Shown: positions 25,421-35,232 of the stretch, one piece after another
Position numbering within the stretch: the stretch's first letter is position 1
Layout: the number at the start of each line of letters is the position of its first letter
NCBI GenBank assembly: GCA_026393835.1
Contig: JAPKZK010000147.1
Location: 41,870 to 105,869, forward strand
From: Candidatus Aminicenantota bacterium
GTDB lineage: Bacteria; Acidobacteriota; Aminicenantia; UBA2199
Length of the DNA stretch: 64,000 bases
Direction of reading: 5' to 3'
Translations under genes and position numbers: made by a program
The notes under the pieces: model-generated
The model's database searches: none
What the model was told of the DNA's origin: nothing
What the model saw: the letters and a program-made list of their open reading frames with translations, nothing else

Positions 25421-26968
25421 TCAGAAATCTTTCTCTTCATCGTATAAGACAATATACGTGCCGATGACCACGCCGTCGATGGTATCCTTTTGGTCCCGGA
25501 CATCTTCCAGGGTAACGGTATTGGGGACAAACACCAGGTAAAGGGCTTCATTTAAACCCAGGCTTTTGGCGTAGTATGCCAACTGGGTTTTGCCCTTTTC
25601 AAATTGGAAAATATCCCGGAATATTTTAAATTCGATCACATATTCGTTGTTGTCGATATTAATGATGAGGTCGCATCTGCCTAACCCGCTGTGGGGTTCA
25701 AGATAGCTCTTGCCTTCGAACACCTGCACCAGGGCCTGGATATACGTTTCGAAACTATAGGCCAACGCGGCTTCTTTAATACTTTTATACCGCCCGGTTT
25801 CGCCGTCTTTTTCCCGGAAATATTTAAAACTCCTTCTCTTGACATAATTCTTGTAATGACCGATGATGAGATCTAAATTTAAACGCCGGCTTTTCCCGTC
25901 TTCTCCAAGGCCCACAAGGGTCCTTAAATCGATATGCCTGAGAAACTCCCCGCTCTCGCCATTGGTATAAGGATAAAATGCTTCATATACCGCTTTTTTG
26001 TACATGGGCACCCAGAATTCCACGTATCCCTCTTTATCTTTTTTGATGAGGCCGTGGGCATGAAGGAATTTTATTTTTTCGTCGTTCACCTGGTATTTCA
26101 CTTTTGCCCCGGTGAATAAGAGTTTTTCCAGGAAGGTGCGGTGTTGTTTGGCTTTATTGATGATATTGGAGATATTTTTATCGATGGCTTCGGTCAGGTA
26201 CCAGTCTTCCACCGCCAGGTAATCGTCATAGTCGATTATTTCTTTTTGGGGGAACCGTTCCACCAATTGGTAAGCAAAACCGTTGACCAGGCCGGGTTGG
26301 TTGGCGGTGACGGCGCATATTTTTTCTTTGACCGACCGGTGGAACAACTGGCCGGTTTCTACCTCGTGCATGTGGAGCAGATCGAAGGTTTCTTCATCGG
26401 TGAAGTAGGGGACCTCCAGGTTATCGGCAATATTGAAGGTGCCGGCATTATCCTGGACCACGCCCAGGATATTGCTGACCCCAACCAGGATGACGGATTT
26501 CAAGCTGTGGGATTCCCGGTCTTGATAAAGGCTGCGGATGGTATGGAGAAATTGTCCGAAATAGGCGGGGTTTAAGCCTTCAATTTCATCTATAACCAGG
26601 ACAAATTTCTTATCTTTAATAACGGCGATATCGTTTTGAAGATCGCCGAAGTTGGTGCTATTTAATGTTATTTTCCAGTTTTCCGCGATTTCCCGGTAAA
26701 GGTAATTAAAAAATGCCGACATAGGGGCTTCTTTATAGTTTTCCACATTCACCTGGACCACCTCATATCCCAGCGTTTTAAGCCCCTGGGTCAGCATATT
26801 GAAGTAAGTACTTTTCCCGGTTTGGCGGGGGGCCCAGATGGTGAAGTAACGTCTTTTTTTTACCAGGTCGATTCCTTTTTCGATTAGTTTTTCTCTTTTC
26901 AGGGTATAGTGTTCTTGCGGGAGATTAGGGCCTGAGGTATTGAAATAACGTTTCGCTTTTTTTATCAT
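25421..26968 (-). CDS. AAA-like ATPase with C-terminal PD-(D/E)XK nuclease domain, paralogue 1
   Basis: A 515-residue protein. Walker A is APRQTGKST (46-54) and Walker B is VLVIDEIEG. A winged-helix-like region lies in the middle (KIKFLHAHGLIKKDKEGYVEF). The C-terminal domain has a PD-(D/E)XK pattern (GRCDLIINIDNNEYVIEFKI, with Asp, then Glu-x-Lys). The closest relative in the window is the 510-residue gene at 47472-49004, and a more distant one is at 27370-28986. Such ATP-binding proteins are abundant in genomes rich in accessory elements and their biological role is unproven. The promoter at 26975-27003 places the start codon at +1, so the mRNA is predicted to be leaderless. Confidence 0.82.
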   Translation of the reverse strand: MIKKAKRYFNTSGPNLPQEHYTLKREKLIEKGIDLVKKRRYFTIWAPRQTGKSTYFNMLTQGLKTLGYEVVQVNVENYKEAPMSAFFNYLYREIAENWKITLNSTNFGDLQNDIAVIKDKKFVLVIDEIEGLNPAYFGQFLHTIRSLYQDRESHSLKSVILVGVSNILGVVQDNAGTFNIADNLEVPYFTDEETFDLLHMHEVETGQLFHRSVKEKICAVTANQPGLVNGFAYQLVERFPQKEIIDYDDYLAVEDWYLTEAIDKNISNIINKAKQHRTFLEKLLFTGAKVKYQVNDEKIKFLHAHGLIKKDKEGYVEFWVPMYKKAVYEAFYPYTNGESGEFLRHIDLRTLVGLGEDGKSRRLNLDLIIGHYKNYVKRRSFKYFREKDGETGRYKSIKEAALAYSFETYIQALVQVFEGKSYLEPHSGLGRCDLIINIDNNEYVIEFKIFRDIFQFEKGKTQLAYYAKSLGLNEALYLVFVPNTVTLEDVRDQKDTIDGVVIGTYIVLYDEEKDF

Positions 26969-26974
26969 GGAGGT

Positions 26975-27003
26975 AGTATAATATAAACGGGATACATATT
27001 CAA
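26975..27003 (-). promoter_or_regulatory. Leaderless promoter of AAA-nuclease paralogue 1
   Basis: On the minus strand, TTGAAT (27003-26998), a 17-base spacer and TATACT (26980-26975), then six bases to ATG. The same core occurs before paralogue 2 at 49011-49039. Confidence 0.72.
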
Positions 27004-27134
27004 GTTGGGAAGAATTATTTTTGCGGGCCGTCCCCGCGTGAATATATTTTCTTGTCTGTTCCCTTTTTTTCCCCTCACTGCCCGAAGGGCCCCGTTTCCA
27101 TTTTTACTTTTTCATTTTTCGTTTTTAATTTTTT

Positions 27135-27280
27135 AATTGTTAATCATCAATTGTCCCTTCTTTCTCTTCATGAAGGAGGTAAAAGGCATCCCATGCGGCC
27201 AGTCTGACCCAGGGGCGGGGGTCTTGGGTCCGGGAATCAGCGATTTTTTGGAGGGTTTCTTTAGAAAGGGGGGTTTTCTA
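27135..27280 (-). pseudogene. 3' fragment of a second STAND-HEAT gene; left copy of a direct repeat
   Basis: About 145 bases match 28997-29141, the 3' end of the STAND-HEAT gene, with about ten differences. Read on the minus strand it encodes the same C-terminus (ADSRTQDPRPWVRLAAWDAF, then HEEKEGTIDD and a stop). No upstream part of the gene remains. Together with the copy at 28997 it brackets the plus-strand gene 27370-28986, as expected after a cassette insertion or recombination between paralogues. Confidence 0.8.
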
Positions 27281-27334
27281 CCCATTTAACCCGGATGGTT
27301 TTAATTCCATCTGGAGACTTTATGCTTTGAAGTC

Positions 27335-27363
27335 TTGACAAACATCCGCGAATGAACTAATAT
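27335..27363 (+). promoter_or_regulatory. Leaderless promoter of the 27370 AAA-nuclease gene
   Basis: TTGACA (27335-27340), a 17-base spacer and TAATAT (27358-27363), then six bases to ATG 27370. Confidence 0.75.
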
Positions 27364-27369
27364 AAAGGT

Positions 27370-28986
27370 ATGAGCAGAAAAGTAGTGGTTGAAGAAAAGA
27401 TATCTTACCAAAAACCCAAACGCTTCTTTGAAAAATCCGGGTCAGTGGACTCTGCATCCTCTTACTATGTGCCGCTGGAAAATGTTGTCAACTCCGATAA
27501 CATGGATATGAGGGACATGGTAGAGCGGGGTCGCTACTTCTCCATATTTGCCCCCCGCCAAAGCGGTAAAACCACTTACCTCAACCATCTCTGCAAAGAA
27601 TTACAGGAAAACCCCTCCTATGTTACCATAATCATTAGTTTCCAGAAATACAAGAAATTAAACCCGGAAAAGTTCTATGCCCAGGTTCAAAAAAAACTCT
27701 ACGGTCATTTAATCGAGCGTTTGACCATCATCGGTTGTCAAAAGCTGGATATGATTAAATCTTACTTAGACCGTCATGATTTAACCGACCATATTTCCTT
27801 TGGCGAGTTATTTGAAGAATTAAACCGGATCATCGTATTTAAAAAACTGGTTATTTTTATCGATGAGTTTGATGGAATTCCCCGGGAAGAACTGGAAAAC
27901 TTTTTATCCACTTTAAGGGATTTATACCTGGAATATAAAGAAGTAAAACAAAAAGCCCTTTATTCCATCGGTTTGGTGGGGATTCGAGATATAACCAAAC
28001 TTATCGTCGGAGGGGTTTCGCCTTTTAATATCGCCGACCAGGTGGACTTACCCCATTTCTCTTTAAAGAATGTTCGCGAGCTTTACTCCCAGTACACGGC
28101 GGAAACCAATCAGCCCTTTACCGAAGCGGCGGTAAAAAAGATTTATGAAGAGACCGCGGGCCAGCCCTGGCTGGTCAACCGGTTGGGCACAATTTTGACC
28201 GTGGATGTTAAACCCGGCGTTACAACGCCCATTGATGAAAACGATGTAGATAAAGCAATCGGCATCCTGCTCCAGGAGAAAAATGATCACTTCGACAATC
28301 TTTATGAAAAGGCGAAGCTGTATAAAGAAACCTTCATCGAAATCGTTTTCGATCATGTCAAATATAAGCCTGACGATAAAGACCAATCATGGCTGGAACA
28401 ATACGGCTTAATAAAGAAAAATGAGGGTAAAGCCGTAGTGGCCAATAATATTTATAAAAAGCGATATATCGAAACCTTTTTCACCGAAGCCAACGTACCG
28501 GACGAAATATCCTCATTACAGGATGTTTCGCCAGGCAGTCGGTTGAATATGGAAAACTCCTTGCTGGATTTTGGTCAATATATAGCACAAATCGGGGTAC
28601 AGGCGTTTTATAAAGAGAAGAAACCCTATGAGAAAACAGGTCAATTCCTGCTGACCGCCTGGCTTTACCAGTATGTAAAAGACGGGAAAGGAGATCTGCG
28701 CTATGAAGTGAAGTCCGGTATGGGAATCATGGATATTATGCTAACCTATATGGGTAAAAAATATATAATAGAGACGAAAGTGAATCGGCAGAATTTAACC
28801 CGTACGCTGGCGCAGGGAGTAAAACAGGTAGCCATGAAATATCTTGCCCCCGAGTTTTGCCTTGAGGGTTACCTGGTCGTCTTCGATACCCGGACACCGG
28901 TGGGAGACACATGTGAGCCTCAATATCACCAAGCCGGGGATAAGCAAGTGGTCAGTTTTAAAATCGGTATCGGCAAGGAAAAGTAA
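27370..28986 (+). CDS. AAA-like ATPase with C-terminal PD-(D/E)XK nuclease domain, divergent paralogue
   Basis: A 538-residue protein. Walker A is APRQSGKTT (about 61-69) and Walker B is VIFIDEFDG. A helical/winged middle region follows. The C-terminal nuclease-like motif is GIMDIMLTYMGKKYIIETKV, with Asp and Glu-x-Lys. It shares layout with the genes at 25421 and 47472 but little direct sequence. It lies between two about 145-bp direct repeats derived from the end of a STAND-HEAT gene, so it looks like an inserted cassette. It carries its own promoter with the start codon at +1. The in vivo role is unknown. Confidence 0.8.
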   Translation: MSRKVVVEEKISYQKPKRFFEKSGSVDSASSYYVPLENVVNSDNMDMRDMVERGRYFSIFAPRQSGKTTYLNHLCKELQENPSYVTIIISFQKYKKLNPEKFYAQVQKKLYGHLIERLTIIGCQKLDMIKSYLDRHDLTDHISFGELFEELNRIIVFKKLVIFIDEFDGIPREELENFLSTLRDLYLEYKEVKQKALYSIGLVGIRDITKLIVGGVSPFNIADQVDLPHFSLKNVRELYSQYTAETNQPFTEAAVKKIYEETAGQPWLVNRLGTILTVDVKPGVTTPIDENDVDKAIGILLQEKNDHFDNLYEKAKLYKETFIEIVFDHVKYKPDDKDQSWLEQYGLIKKNEGKAVVANNIYKKRYIETFFTEANVPDEISSLQDVSPGSRLNMENSLLDFGQYIAQIGVQAFYKEKKPYEKTGQFLLTAWLYQYVKDGKGDLRYEVKSGMGIMDIMLTYMGKKYIIETKVNRQNLTRTLAQGVKQVAMKYLAPEFCLEGYLVVFDTRTPVGDTCEPQYHQAGDKQVVSFKIGIGKEK

Positions 28987-28996
28987 ACGACCGGCT

Positions 28997-29141
28997 AATT
29001 GTTAATCATCAATTGTCCCTTCTTTCTCTTCATGAAGGAGATAAAACGCATCCCATGCGGCCAGTTTGACCCAGGGGTGGGGGTCTTGGGTCCTGGAATC
29101 AGCGATTTTTTGGAGGATTTCTTTTGAGAGGGGGTTTTTCT
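28997..29141. repeat. Right copy of the direct repeat bracketing the 27370 gene
   Basis: Matches 27135-27280 with about ten substitutions. It forms the last about 45 codons of the STAND-HEAT gene on the minus strand. Confidence 0.8.
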
Positions 29142-32112
29142 TATTTTTTGCAGCCAGGGCATAGGCTGCTGCTTTTCGGTAACCGCTGTCGTTATGCTGG
29201 AGCATGTAGAGGAGTTGGATGTCGGTTTGGGATTGGAACAAATTCCCCAGGGCTTTTGCGGCGGAAGAGCGAATATTCGCCTCCCAATACTTTAACGCAG
29301 CCATTAAAGCTTCGATTATTATTTTTTCTGGTTTCCCGATCTTCTCCAGTGATTGAACGGCCGAAGAGCGAAGGTCTGTACCCGCTCTCTCATAATTCAG
29401 CTTTTGAACCAGTACATCGATTACTCTCTTATCCGTTTTCCCCAATTTGGCCAGTGCGTAAGAAATGGAAAAGTGAACCCGTTCACTCGAATTCTTCAGC
29501 GCATCTTTTAAACCTTCGATCACTCCCGGATCCAGTTTCCCGATATTCCCCAACACATACGCGGCGTAAGAGCGAACGTCCGAATTCGAATCCTTCAGCG
29601 TTTGAACCAGCACATCGATTACTCTCTTGTCCGTTTTCCCCAATTTGACCAGCGCATCTGCGGCGGAATAACGTACGTTCGAATCTAAATCCTTCAGCGT
29701 ATCTTTTAAGGTTTTGATCGTTCCCGGATCCGATTTGCCGATATTCCCCAGGGCATATGCGGCGGAAAAACGAATCGTTTGGTTTGAATCCTTCAGCGCT
29801 TCCGTTAAAGCCTCAATCACTCCTCGATCCAGTTTTCCGATCTTCCCCAGCGCTTCCACGACGGAAGGGCGAACACATTCCCTCGAATTCTTCAGCGCAT
29901 CTTTTAATGCCTCGATCGCGCCCGGATTAGGTTTGCCGATATTCCCCAACGATTCCACGGCGAAAGATTGAACAAAAATGAACGAATCTCTATCCTTCAG
30001 CCCTTGAACCAGGACATCAATTACCCTATCATCCGTTTTATCTAGTTTGACCAGCGCATTCGCGGCGGAAATTCGAACGAGCGAATCCGAATCCTGCAAG
30101 GCATCTTTTAATGCCTCGATCACTCCCGTATCAGGTTTGCCGATATTCCCCAACGCTCTGGCGACGGAAGTGGAAACGTCCGAATCCTTATCCTTCAGCG
30201 CTTGAACAAGGGCATCAATGACGCTACTATCCGTTTTACCAAATTTGACCAACGCTTGCGTGGCGAAAGAGCGAACCTCCCAAGTTGAATCCTTATCCTT
30301 CAATGCTTGAATAAGGGCATTGATTACTCTACTATCCGTTTTATCTAGTTTGACCAGCGCATCCGCGGCGGAAATGCGAACCACCCAATTCGAATCCTTA
30401 TCATTCAACGCTTGAATAAGGACATCGATAATTCTACTATCCGTTTTACCCAGGTTGACCAGCGCTTGTGCGGCGGAAGAGCGAACCTCCCAATCCAGAT
30501 CATTCAGCGCAGTATACAATATCTCAGTTGCTGTTTGATCCTCTTTCCCAATATTTACCAGAGCTAAAGCGGATTGAAATCGAATATACCTGTCATCATC
30601 AGAAAGTGAACGGTACAAAACACTAAAAGCAGTCCGATCATGTTTTGCGATTAATTCAAAAATAGATCGCGCATTTTTACTAATTTTAGTTTTTAATTCC
30701 TCCTTTAATGTATCAATAATGGCTCTAGACTGTCCAATATGGTAAAGATAGTACCATTCTTTCGACTCCTCTAATTTATCGCCTAAATCTTTCCAGATAT
30801 TTTTACTCCATGAGCTGATCTCGATTTTTTCATTTATACTATTTATTGTCCCTGCATCTTTCAGATCATCACTAAAATATCCGGTGCCAATTTGTTCTTG
30901 AAAGGGATTAAAACCCGGTGAAAATATTATTTCTTCCCTTTGCCCCTCATATTCAGGCGTTGAAAAACTTAAATAATATGTATTATTTTGCATATACAGG
31001 TAAATAAATATAATTATAAAAAAGATAACACCCGGCAATCCTTCGATTATCAAACGCCGGCGGTTCCGTTTTTCCCTTCGCTCTTCCATCCAACGAACTA
31101 CTTCCCGCACCAGGTAATCGTGCAGGAACTCATACCAGGAGGTTCCTCCCCGCTCTTCCCGGCGCAGGATATCCAATTCCTCCAATTGCCCCAACAATTT
31201 TTTGAAATGCTTCTTCCGTTTGATATTCAACTGCGCGGTCAAATCTTCGAAGGAGTGATACCGCTTGGTATTATCCGGCGTTTTTAAAGCGTTAAATATC
31301 CGTTCCATCAACTTCCGCCTGGTCCAGGAAACCTTCTTCAACCGTTTCATGATAAACCGGTTAACGATAGAGTCCACACCCCCGGCGGCTTTATACGCGG
31401 CAGTAAATATACGGGAGTGGGTCTCATCCCTGCGGTTCCACAATTCGCTGCACACGATCTGCAATTTGATGGGTTCGATGCACGGATCGGGTTGCGCGGC
31501 AGGGTCTACTAACGTTTTACTTAAATCTTTTTCTTCCCGGTTATGCGTCTTTTTTAAATCCCCTATTAGTAAATCGGTTAATCCTTCCTCTATAGAGAAT
31601 CCAACCGCTTTGAGGGGTTCTTCCACAGCGCGGCGCGCGGCTTCATCGGTAAACGGCTTCAACCGGATATTGGCATTGTTCTGGAAAATGGAGGGAATGG
31701 CTTCGGAGAACTCATGAAGGGAAGCAAAATAATCCTCGCGGAGGGATAAGACCAGGAAAACATGTAACGAATCATCCTGCCTGATGCGCGCCACCTGGCG
31801 AACAAATTCAGCCCTCAAATCCGGGCGCTCACGGTACACGATGAAAAACTCCTCGAACTGATCCAGGAAAATCACCAGGGGTTTACCCGCTTGCGCCGCG
31901 GCTTGTTCCAAGAAGTCGTGCAGGTCGGGCTGCTGCCCGCACACAGTACCCACCGGTATATCCAGTTCCCCGGCCACGGCATGACAGAGGGAAGGAATCG
32001 GTTCGTTTTCCATTCGCGTATAAATGGTTTTATAACCCAATTTCTCCAGTTGGGGCCGCACACCGGCCTGGATAAGCGAAGTCTTGCCGGAACCGGAAGG
32101 TGAAAACAACAC
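29002..32112 (-). pseudogene. 5'-truncated STAND NTPase with HEAT repeats
   Basis: A 1036-residue open frame that starts abruptly at the P-loop (FSPSGSGKTSLIQAG). Full-length nSTAND proteins have about 40-60 residues before it. The frame reads back only about ten codons to an in-frame TGA, and the nominal start is a GTG without a ribosome site. Features in order: NTPase domain (Walker A residues 4-11; Walker B VIFLDQFEEF, about 79-88), winged-helix region (about 255-335), a transmembrane segment near 355-372 (GVIFFIIIFIYLYMQ), and about sixteen HEAT repeats of 30-32 residues from about 490 to 1020. The repeats are highly similar at DNA level. STAND-HEAT proteins often act as signal-sensing switches. 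The break lies about 60 bases from a duplicated peptide-precursor cassette, which may have removed the 5' end. Confidence 0.75.
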
Positions 32113-32172
32113 CAGGAGACGAGTGGTGAACTTAAGTGACAGTCAAATTTTCAGCCAAATAGTATGAGAAAA

Positions 32173-32203
32173 CCACCGGTTAAAATGTTAGTTTAACCGG
32201 TGG
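32173..32203 (-). terminator. Intrinsic terminator of peptide precursor copy 1
   Basis: A 12-bp perfect stem (CCACCGGTTAAA / TTTAACCGGTGG) with a 7-base loop, followed on the minus strand by TTTTCTCAT. It lies about 20 bases after the precursor stop. Confidence 0.75.
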
Positions 32204-32223
32204 GTATGTTTTACGTCAATAGA

Positions 32224-32424
32224 TTAACGGGTTGGCGTACATTCTTTCGATGGAGGTGTTTTACATACGCATTCGGAATCCCAGGGTCTGCTGTCGCAAT
32301 AATAACCCGAAGTAGTAATTGTGGTGGTAAGGGTTCCGCCATTAATCCTGTCCAATTCTTCTGTGTTAAGATTACTAATGGTAATTTTGGAAATTGCCAA
32401 TCTTTTTTTGATTTGTTTTTTCAT
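32224..32424 (-). CDS. Double-glycine leader peptide precursor (lanthipeptide-like RiPP), copy 1
   Basis: A 66-residue peptide. The leader (MKKQIKKRLAISKI, then TISNLNTEELDRINGG) resembles Bacteroidota-type class I lanthipeptide and related leaders ending in a Gly-Gly cleavage site near residue 30. The 36-residue core is rich in Thr/Ser (TLTTTITTSG) and has four Cys (YYCDSRPWDSECVC, then KEC). Thioether or disulfide rings are therefore plausible. AAGGAG lies eight bases before the ATG. No LanB/LanC/LanM, protease or transporter gene is adjacent, so the modification enzymes would have to act in trans. Copy 2 (35032-35232) differs at about six core positions and one near the GG site. Product type is an inference. 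Confidence 0.75.
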   Translation of the reverse strand: MKKQIKKRLAISKITISNLNTEELDRINGGTLTTTITTSGYYCDSRPWDSECVCKTPPSKECTPTR

Positions 32425-32786
32425 AGTTGATTCTCCTTATCTTGAATTATTAATTTTTTTGTATGCCTTAAGAATGTAACGGCAAATGTTCACATTCAGC
32501 CTCCTGACGCTAAAATAGGATGATATAAAAGTATATCACAATAACCCAATGATGTAAATGGGCGTTCCAATTCCAGGCCAAGGGGGAGGGCCAAAGGCCC
32601 GGCTTATAGAAGGGCAGACACGGAAACAAGGCGGTTCGCCCTACCCAGGTGGTGCCTCTCCCAGCCTGTCCCGTATTTTGTCCCCCAATTTTCCATCAAC
32701 TTTCATAAAAATTTAGGGAGGTCCAGGAACCCCTTTTATAAAAGGGGTTCTTGGTCGCCGAAGGCATCATTCTGCGCAGCCATATA

Positions 32787-32815
32787 TTGCCAAAAATTCC
32801 TTTTGAAGCTATAAT
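32787..32815 (+). promoter_or_regulatory. Leaderless promoter of the PF09820-type gene
   Basis: TTGCCA (32787-32792), a 17-base spacer and a perfect TATAAT (32810-32815), then six bases to ATG 32822. Confidence 0.75.
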
Positions 32816-32821
32816 TAAGCC

Positions 32822-34594
32822 ATGAAAAAAAAAGTAATATATGGAGAAGCAAACTATAAGAACCTGGTAATCGAAAATGGCTATTACGTTGACAAAACCG
32901 GGTTCATCCCCCTATTGGAGGAATATAAAAACCCGGTTTTTCTACGTCCGCGCCGGTTCGGTAAATCTTTATGGTGCACTACCCTGACCTATTACTATGA
33001 CATTAATGAAAAGGATCATTTCGAACAACTGTTCGGGCATACCGACATCGGCAAGAACCCAACCCCACTGCATAACTCGTTTATGATATTATCCCTGGAT
33101 TTTTCTGTCGTGGACCCCTCCGGCGGAATTGAAGATATCCGGTCCCGTTTCAATCAACAGTGTAATATAAGACTTCTGAGTATTGCCAGGAGATATCTAA
33201 AATATTTTGAAAAATCCATCGATATCGATTTGGAAAAGGATGTTTCAACCAATTTGGAGTATCTCCTGGGCATGATCAACGATTATGATCTACCCCGCCT
33301 TTATGTGATAATCGACGAATACGATAATTTTGCCAACCAGTTGATCACTTCCCACCAGGACGCGCTGTACCGGGAACTAACCGCAGATAACTCCTTCTTG
33401 AAAAACTTCTTCAAAACCCTGAAAAAAGGCTGCAAAGACGGCGCCATCGCCAGGACCTTTATCACCGGCGTCCTGCCTATTACCATCGACGATCTGGCTT
33501 CCGGTTTCAATATCGCCGACTTTATTACCCTGGAGGCAAAATTCGAGAACATGATGGGCTTTACCCACGCGGAAAGCGAAAAACTCCTGGACGATATCTA
33601 CCGGGACCATGACATCGACCCCGCCACTCGCCCCGTCATCATGGAAGTCATCACCGCCAACTACAACGGCTATCGCATTGTTAATCCAGGGGGGGAAGGG
33701 CTTTTTAATTCCACCATCCTTATGTATTTTCTAAAGAAATTCATCGACACAAAAAAAATTACCGAATATCTTATCGACGTGAACCTGAAAACCGATATTT
33801 CCTGGGTCAAACGGTTGACGGCTTCCAACCCGGCCAATACAGAAGAATTGGTGAACCGGCTGCTCATCGAAAACCGGCTTTCCTACAATAAAATGGCCCT
33901 ATCGGAAAAGTTTAATATGTCGCAGTTTTTTGAAAAGAGCTTTTACCCTATTTCCTTTTATTACCTGGGGATGCTGACCAAGCAGGATGAGCAGTATATG
34001 TGCCTGCCCAACCTGAATATGAAGAGCATTTTTGTGGATTATTTTAATGAGATTTATAAGATCGATGTTTCCACCCGGTACGCGGAGATGATGGCGAGTT
34101 TTATCAATAACCCGGATATCCCGGCGCTCTTTGCCGGTTACTGGGAGCAATATATTTCGCAGCTCCCGGAAGCCATATTCCGGCAGGTGAATGAGAATTT
34201 CTACCGGACTACTTTTTTTGACCTATGCCGTCAGCATCTATCGGATTATTTTACCTGGGAACTGGAAAAATCCTATGCCGGCGGGCGGACGGATTTGGAG
34301 TTTGTAGGGAAGTACCACGGCAAATTTGCCGGTTTGAGATACCTGTTGGAATTCAAATATTATTCCAATGCCCAGTGGAGCAAAATCAGCCGGGAGATGC
34401 CGGGGCAGACCGCGGGGGAAAAACCCGGCCGGAAAACCGGCGGGAAAATTTCCCGGTTCCGGCCCCCGGCAAAAGATATAAACCAGCTCAAGGCATACGA
34501 GGCCGAATGGAAAAAGGAACATCCCCAGCCCGGGAATAAAAGTTTCCTGGTTTATTGTTTCGGTAATCGTGGGTTCCGGGTGTTTCCCCATTAA
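32822..34594 (+). CDS. AAA-ATPase-like (PF09820) protein with PD-(D/E)XK nuclease C-terminus (PF08011)
   Basis: A 590-residue protein. It opens with the typical YVDKTGFIPLLEEY segment and a RPRRFGKSLW P-loop (about 41-50), then IIDEYDNFAN as Walker B. The C-terminal part has the GGRTDLEF...LLEFKYY nuclease pattern of the family. These proteins are highly duplicated in Bacteroidota, Clostridia and other anaerobes and have no established function. The C-terminus here carries a basic Gly/Pro/Lys-rich insertion (around residues 520-545). It is a separate family from the AAA-nucleases at 25421, 27370 and 47472, but shares their leaderless promoter geometry. It lies between the two copies of the peptide-precursor cassette. 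Confidence 0.88.
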   Translation: MKKKVIYGEANYKNLVIENGYYVDKTGFIPLLEEYKNPVFLRPRRFGKSLWCTTLTYYYDINEKDHFEQLFGHTDIGKNPTPLHNSFMILSLDFSVVDPSGGIEDIRSRFNQQCNIRLLSIARRYLKYFEKSIDIDLEKDVSTNLEYLLGMINDYDLPRLYVIIDEYDNFANQLITSHQDALYRELTADNSFLKNFFKTLKKGCKDGAIARTFITGVLPITIDDLASGFNIADFITLEAKFENMMGFTHAESEKLLDDIYRDHDIDPATRPVIMEVITANYNGYRIVNPGGEGLFNSTILMYFLKKFIDTKKITEYLIDVNLKTDISWVKRLTASNPANTEELVNRLLIENRLSYNKMALSEKFNMSQFFEKSFYPISFYYLGMLTKQDEQYMCLPNLNMKSIFVDYFNEIYKIDVSTRYAEMMASFINNPDIPALFAGYWEQYISQLPEAIFRQVNENFYRTTFFDLCRQHLSDYFTWELEKSYAGGRTDLEFVGKYHGKFAGLRYLLEFKYYSNAQWSKISREMPGQTAGEKPGRKTGGKISRFRPPAKDINQLKAYEAEWKKEHPQPGNKSFLVYCFGNRGFRVFPH

Positions 34595-34980
34595 TTAATA
34601 CGTACGTTTGTAATTTATCATTTATAATTATCTTTTTTGGTTCTTTGAAATAATCTGTGGGTGAGAAGATTCGAACGATTTTTATTGTAGTAAATATATT
34701 ATACTTCATCCTCCTCACTCAGTCAACAGTTAACGGTAAAAATGTAAAGATGTAAATAAAATTGGTTCTTTCTCACTCTGTATGGGTAACGTCTTTTATT
34801 GGTGGTGCATCAATGCATTGAGAATCCATACCAATCCGCATCGATATTAATTTAATCCCTTAAGGGACCGATATAGGCTCTTTCAGGCATAAAATATAGT
34901 GAGGCAGGCTTAATATATAAACCCCTTAGTGTTCTTTCGCGTCGTTGTGGCTTTGTGGCTATTTTTGTGGAATGGGAGAC

Positions 34981-35011
34981 CCACCGGTTAAAATGATATT
35001 TTAACCGGTGG
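34981..35011 (-). terminator. Hairpin after peptide precursor copy 2
   Basis: A 14-bp perfect stem (CCACCGGTTAAAAT / ATTTTAACCGGTGG) with a 3-base loop. The U-tract seen in copy 1 is absent, so termination may be weaker. The gap 34595-34980 has no gene. It holds a fragment of the CCTTAGTG...GTGGCTTTGTGG repeat near 34924-34970. Confidence 0.6.
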
Positions 35012-35031
35012 GTATGTTTTACCTTAAAATA

Positions 35032-35232
35032 TTAATTGGTCGGAACACACTCTTTCGATGGCGGCGTTAGACATACGCATTCGGAATACCAGGGTCTGCT
35101 GTCGCAATAATAACCCGAAGTAGTAATTGTGGTGGTACGGGTTCCGCCATTAATCCTGTCCAATTCTTCTGTGTTAAGATTACTAATCGTAATTTTGGAA
35201 ATTGCCAATCTTTTTTTGATTTGTTTTTTCAT
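35032..35232 (-). CDS. Double-glycine leader peptide precursor (lanthipeptide-like RiPP), copy 2
   Basis: A 66-residue paralogue of the 32224-32424 peptide. The leader is identical to residue 30 (ends ELDRINGG). The core keeps all four Cys and the Thr-rich start, while charged and aromatic positions vary (Trp-Tyr instead of Trp-Asp, Leu for Lys, a changed tail). Conservation of the leader with drift in the core is what is expected for paired RiPP precursors sharing one maturation enzyme. Upstream and downstream flanks are duplicated as well (34978-35386). No maturation enzyme is adjacent. Confidence 0.75.
   Translation of the reverse strand: MKKQIKKRLAISKITISNLNTEELDRINGGTRTTTITTSGYYCDSRPWYSECVCLTPPSKECVPTN

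Larger units (their letters stand above)
32168..32578. repeat. Duplicated precursor cassette, copy 1
   Basis: About 410 bases match 34978-35386 with few changes. The block includes the terminator hairpin, the double-glycine peptide gene and about 150 bases of its upstream region. The second copy lies 2.8 kb away in the same orientation, with a PF09820-type gene between them. Beyond the block (to 32821) only a GGGCAGACACGGAAAC-type dispersed repeat near 32609 and the promoter of the next gene are seen. Confidence 0.85.

Noticed and set aside
26141..26575. Plus-strand frames opposite the AAA-nuclease genes (also 47970-48566).
   Set aside because: They recur at the same place in both paralogues because the coding strand is conserved, and they have no start signals.
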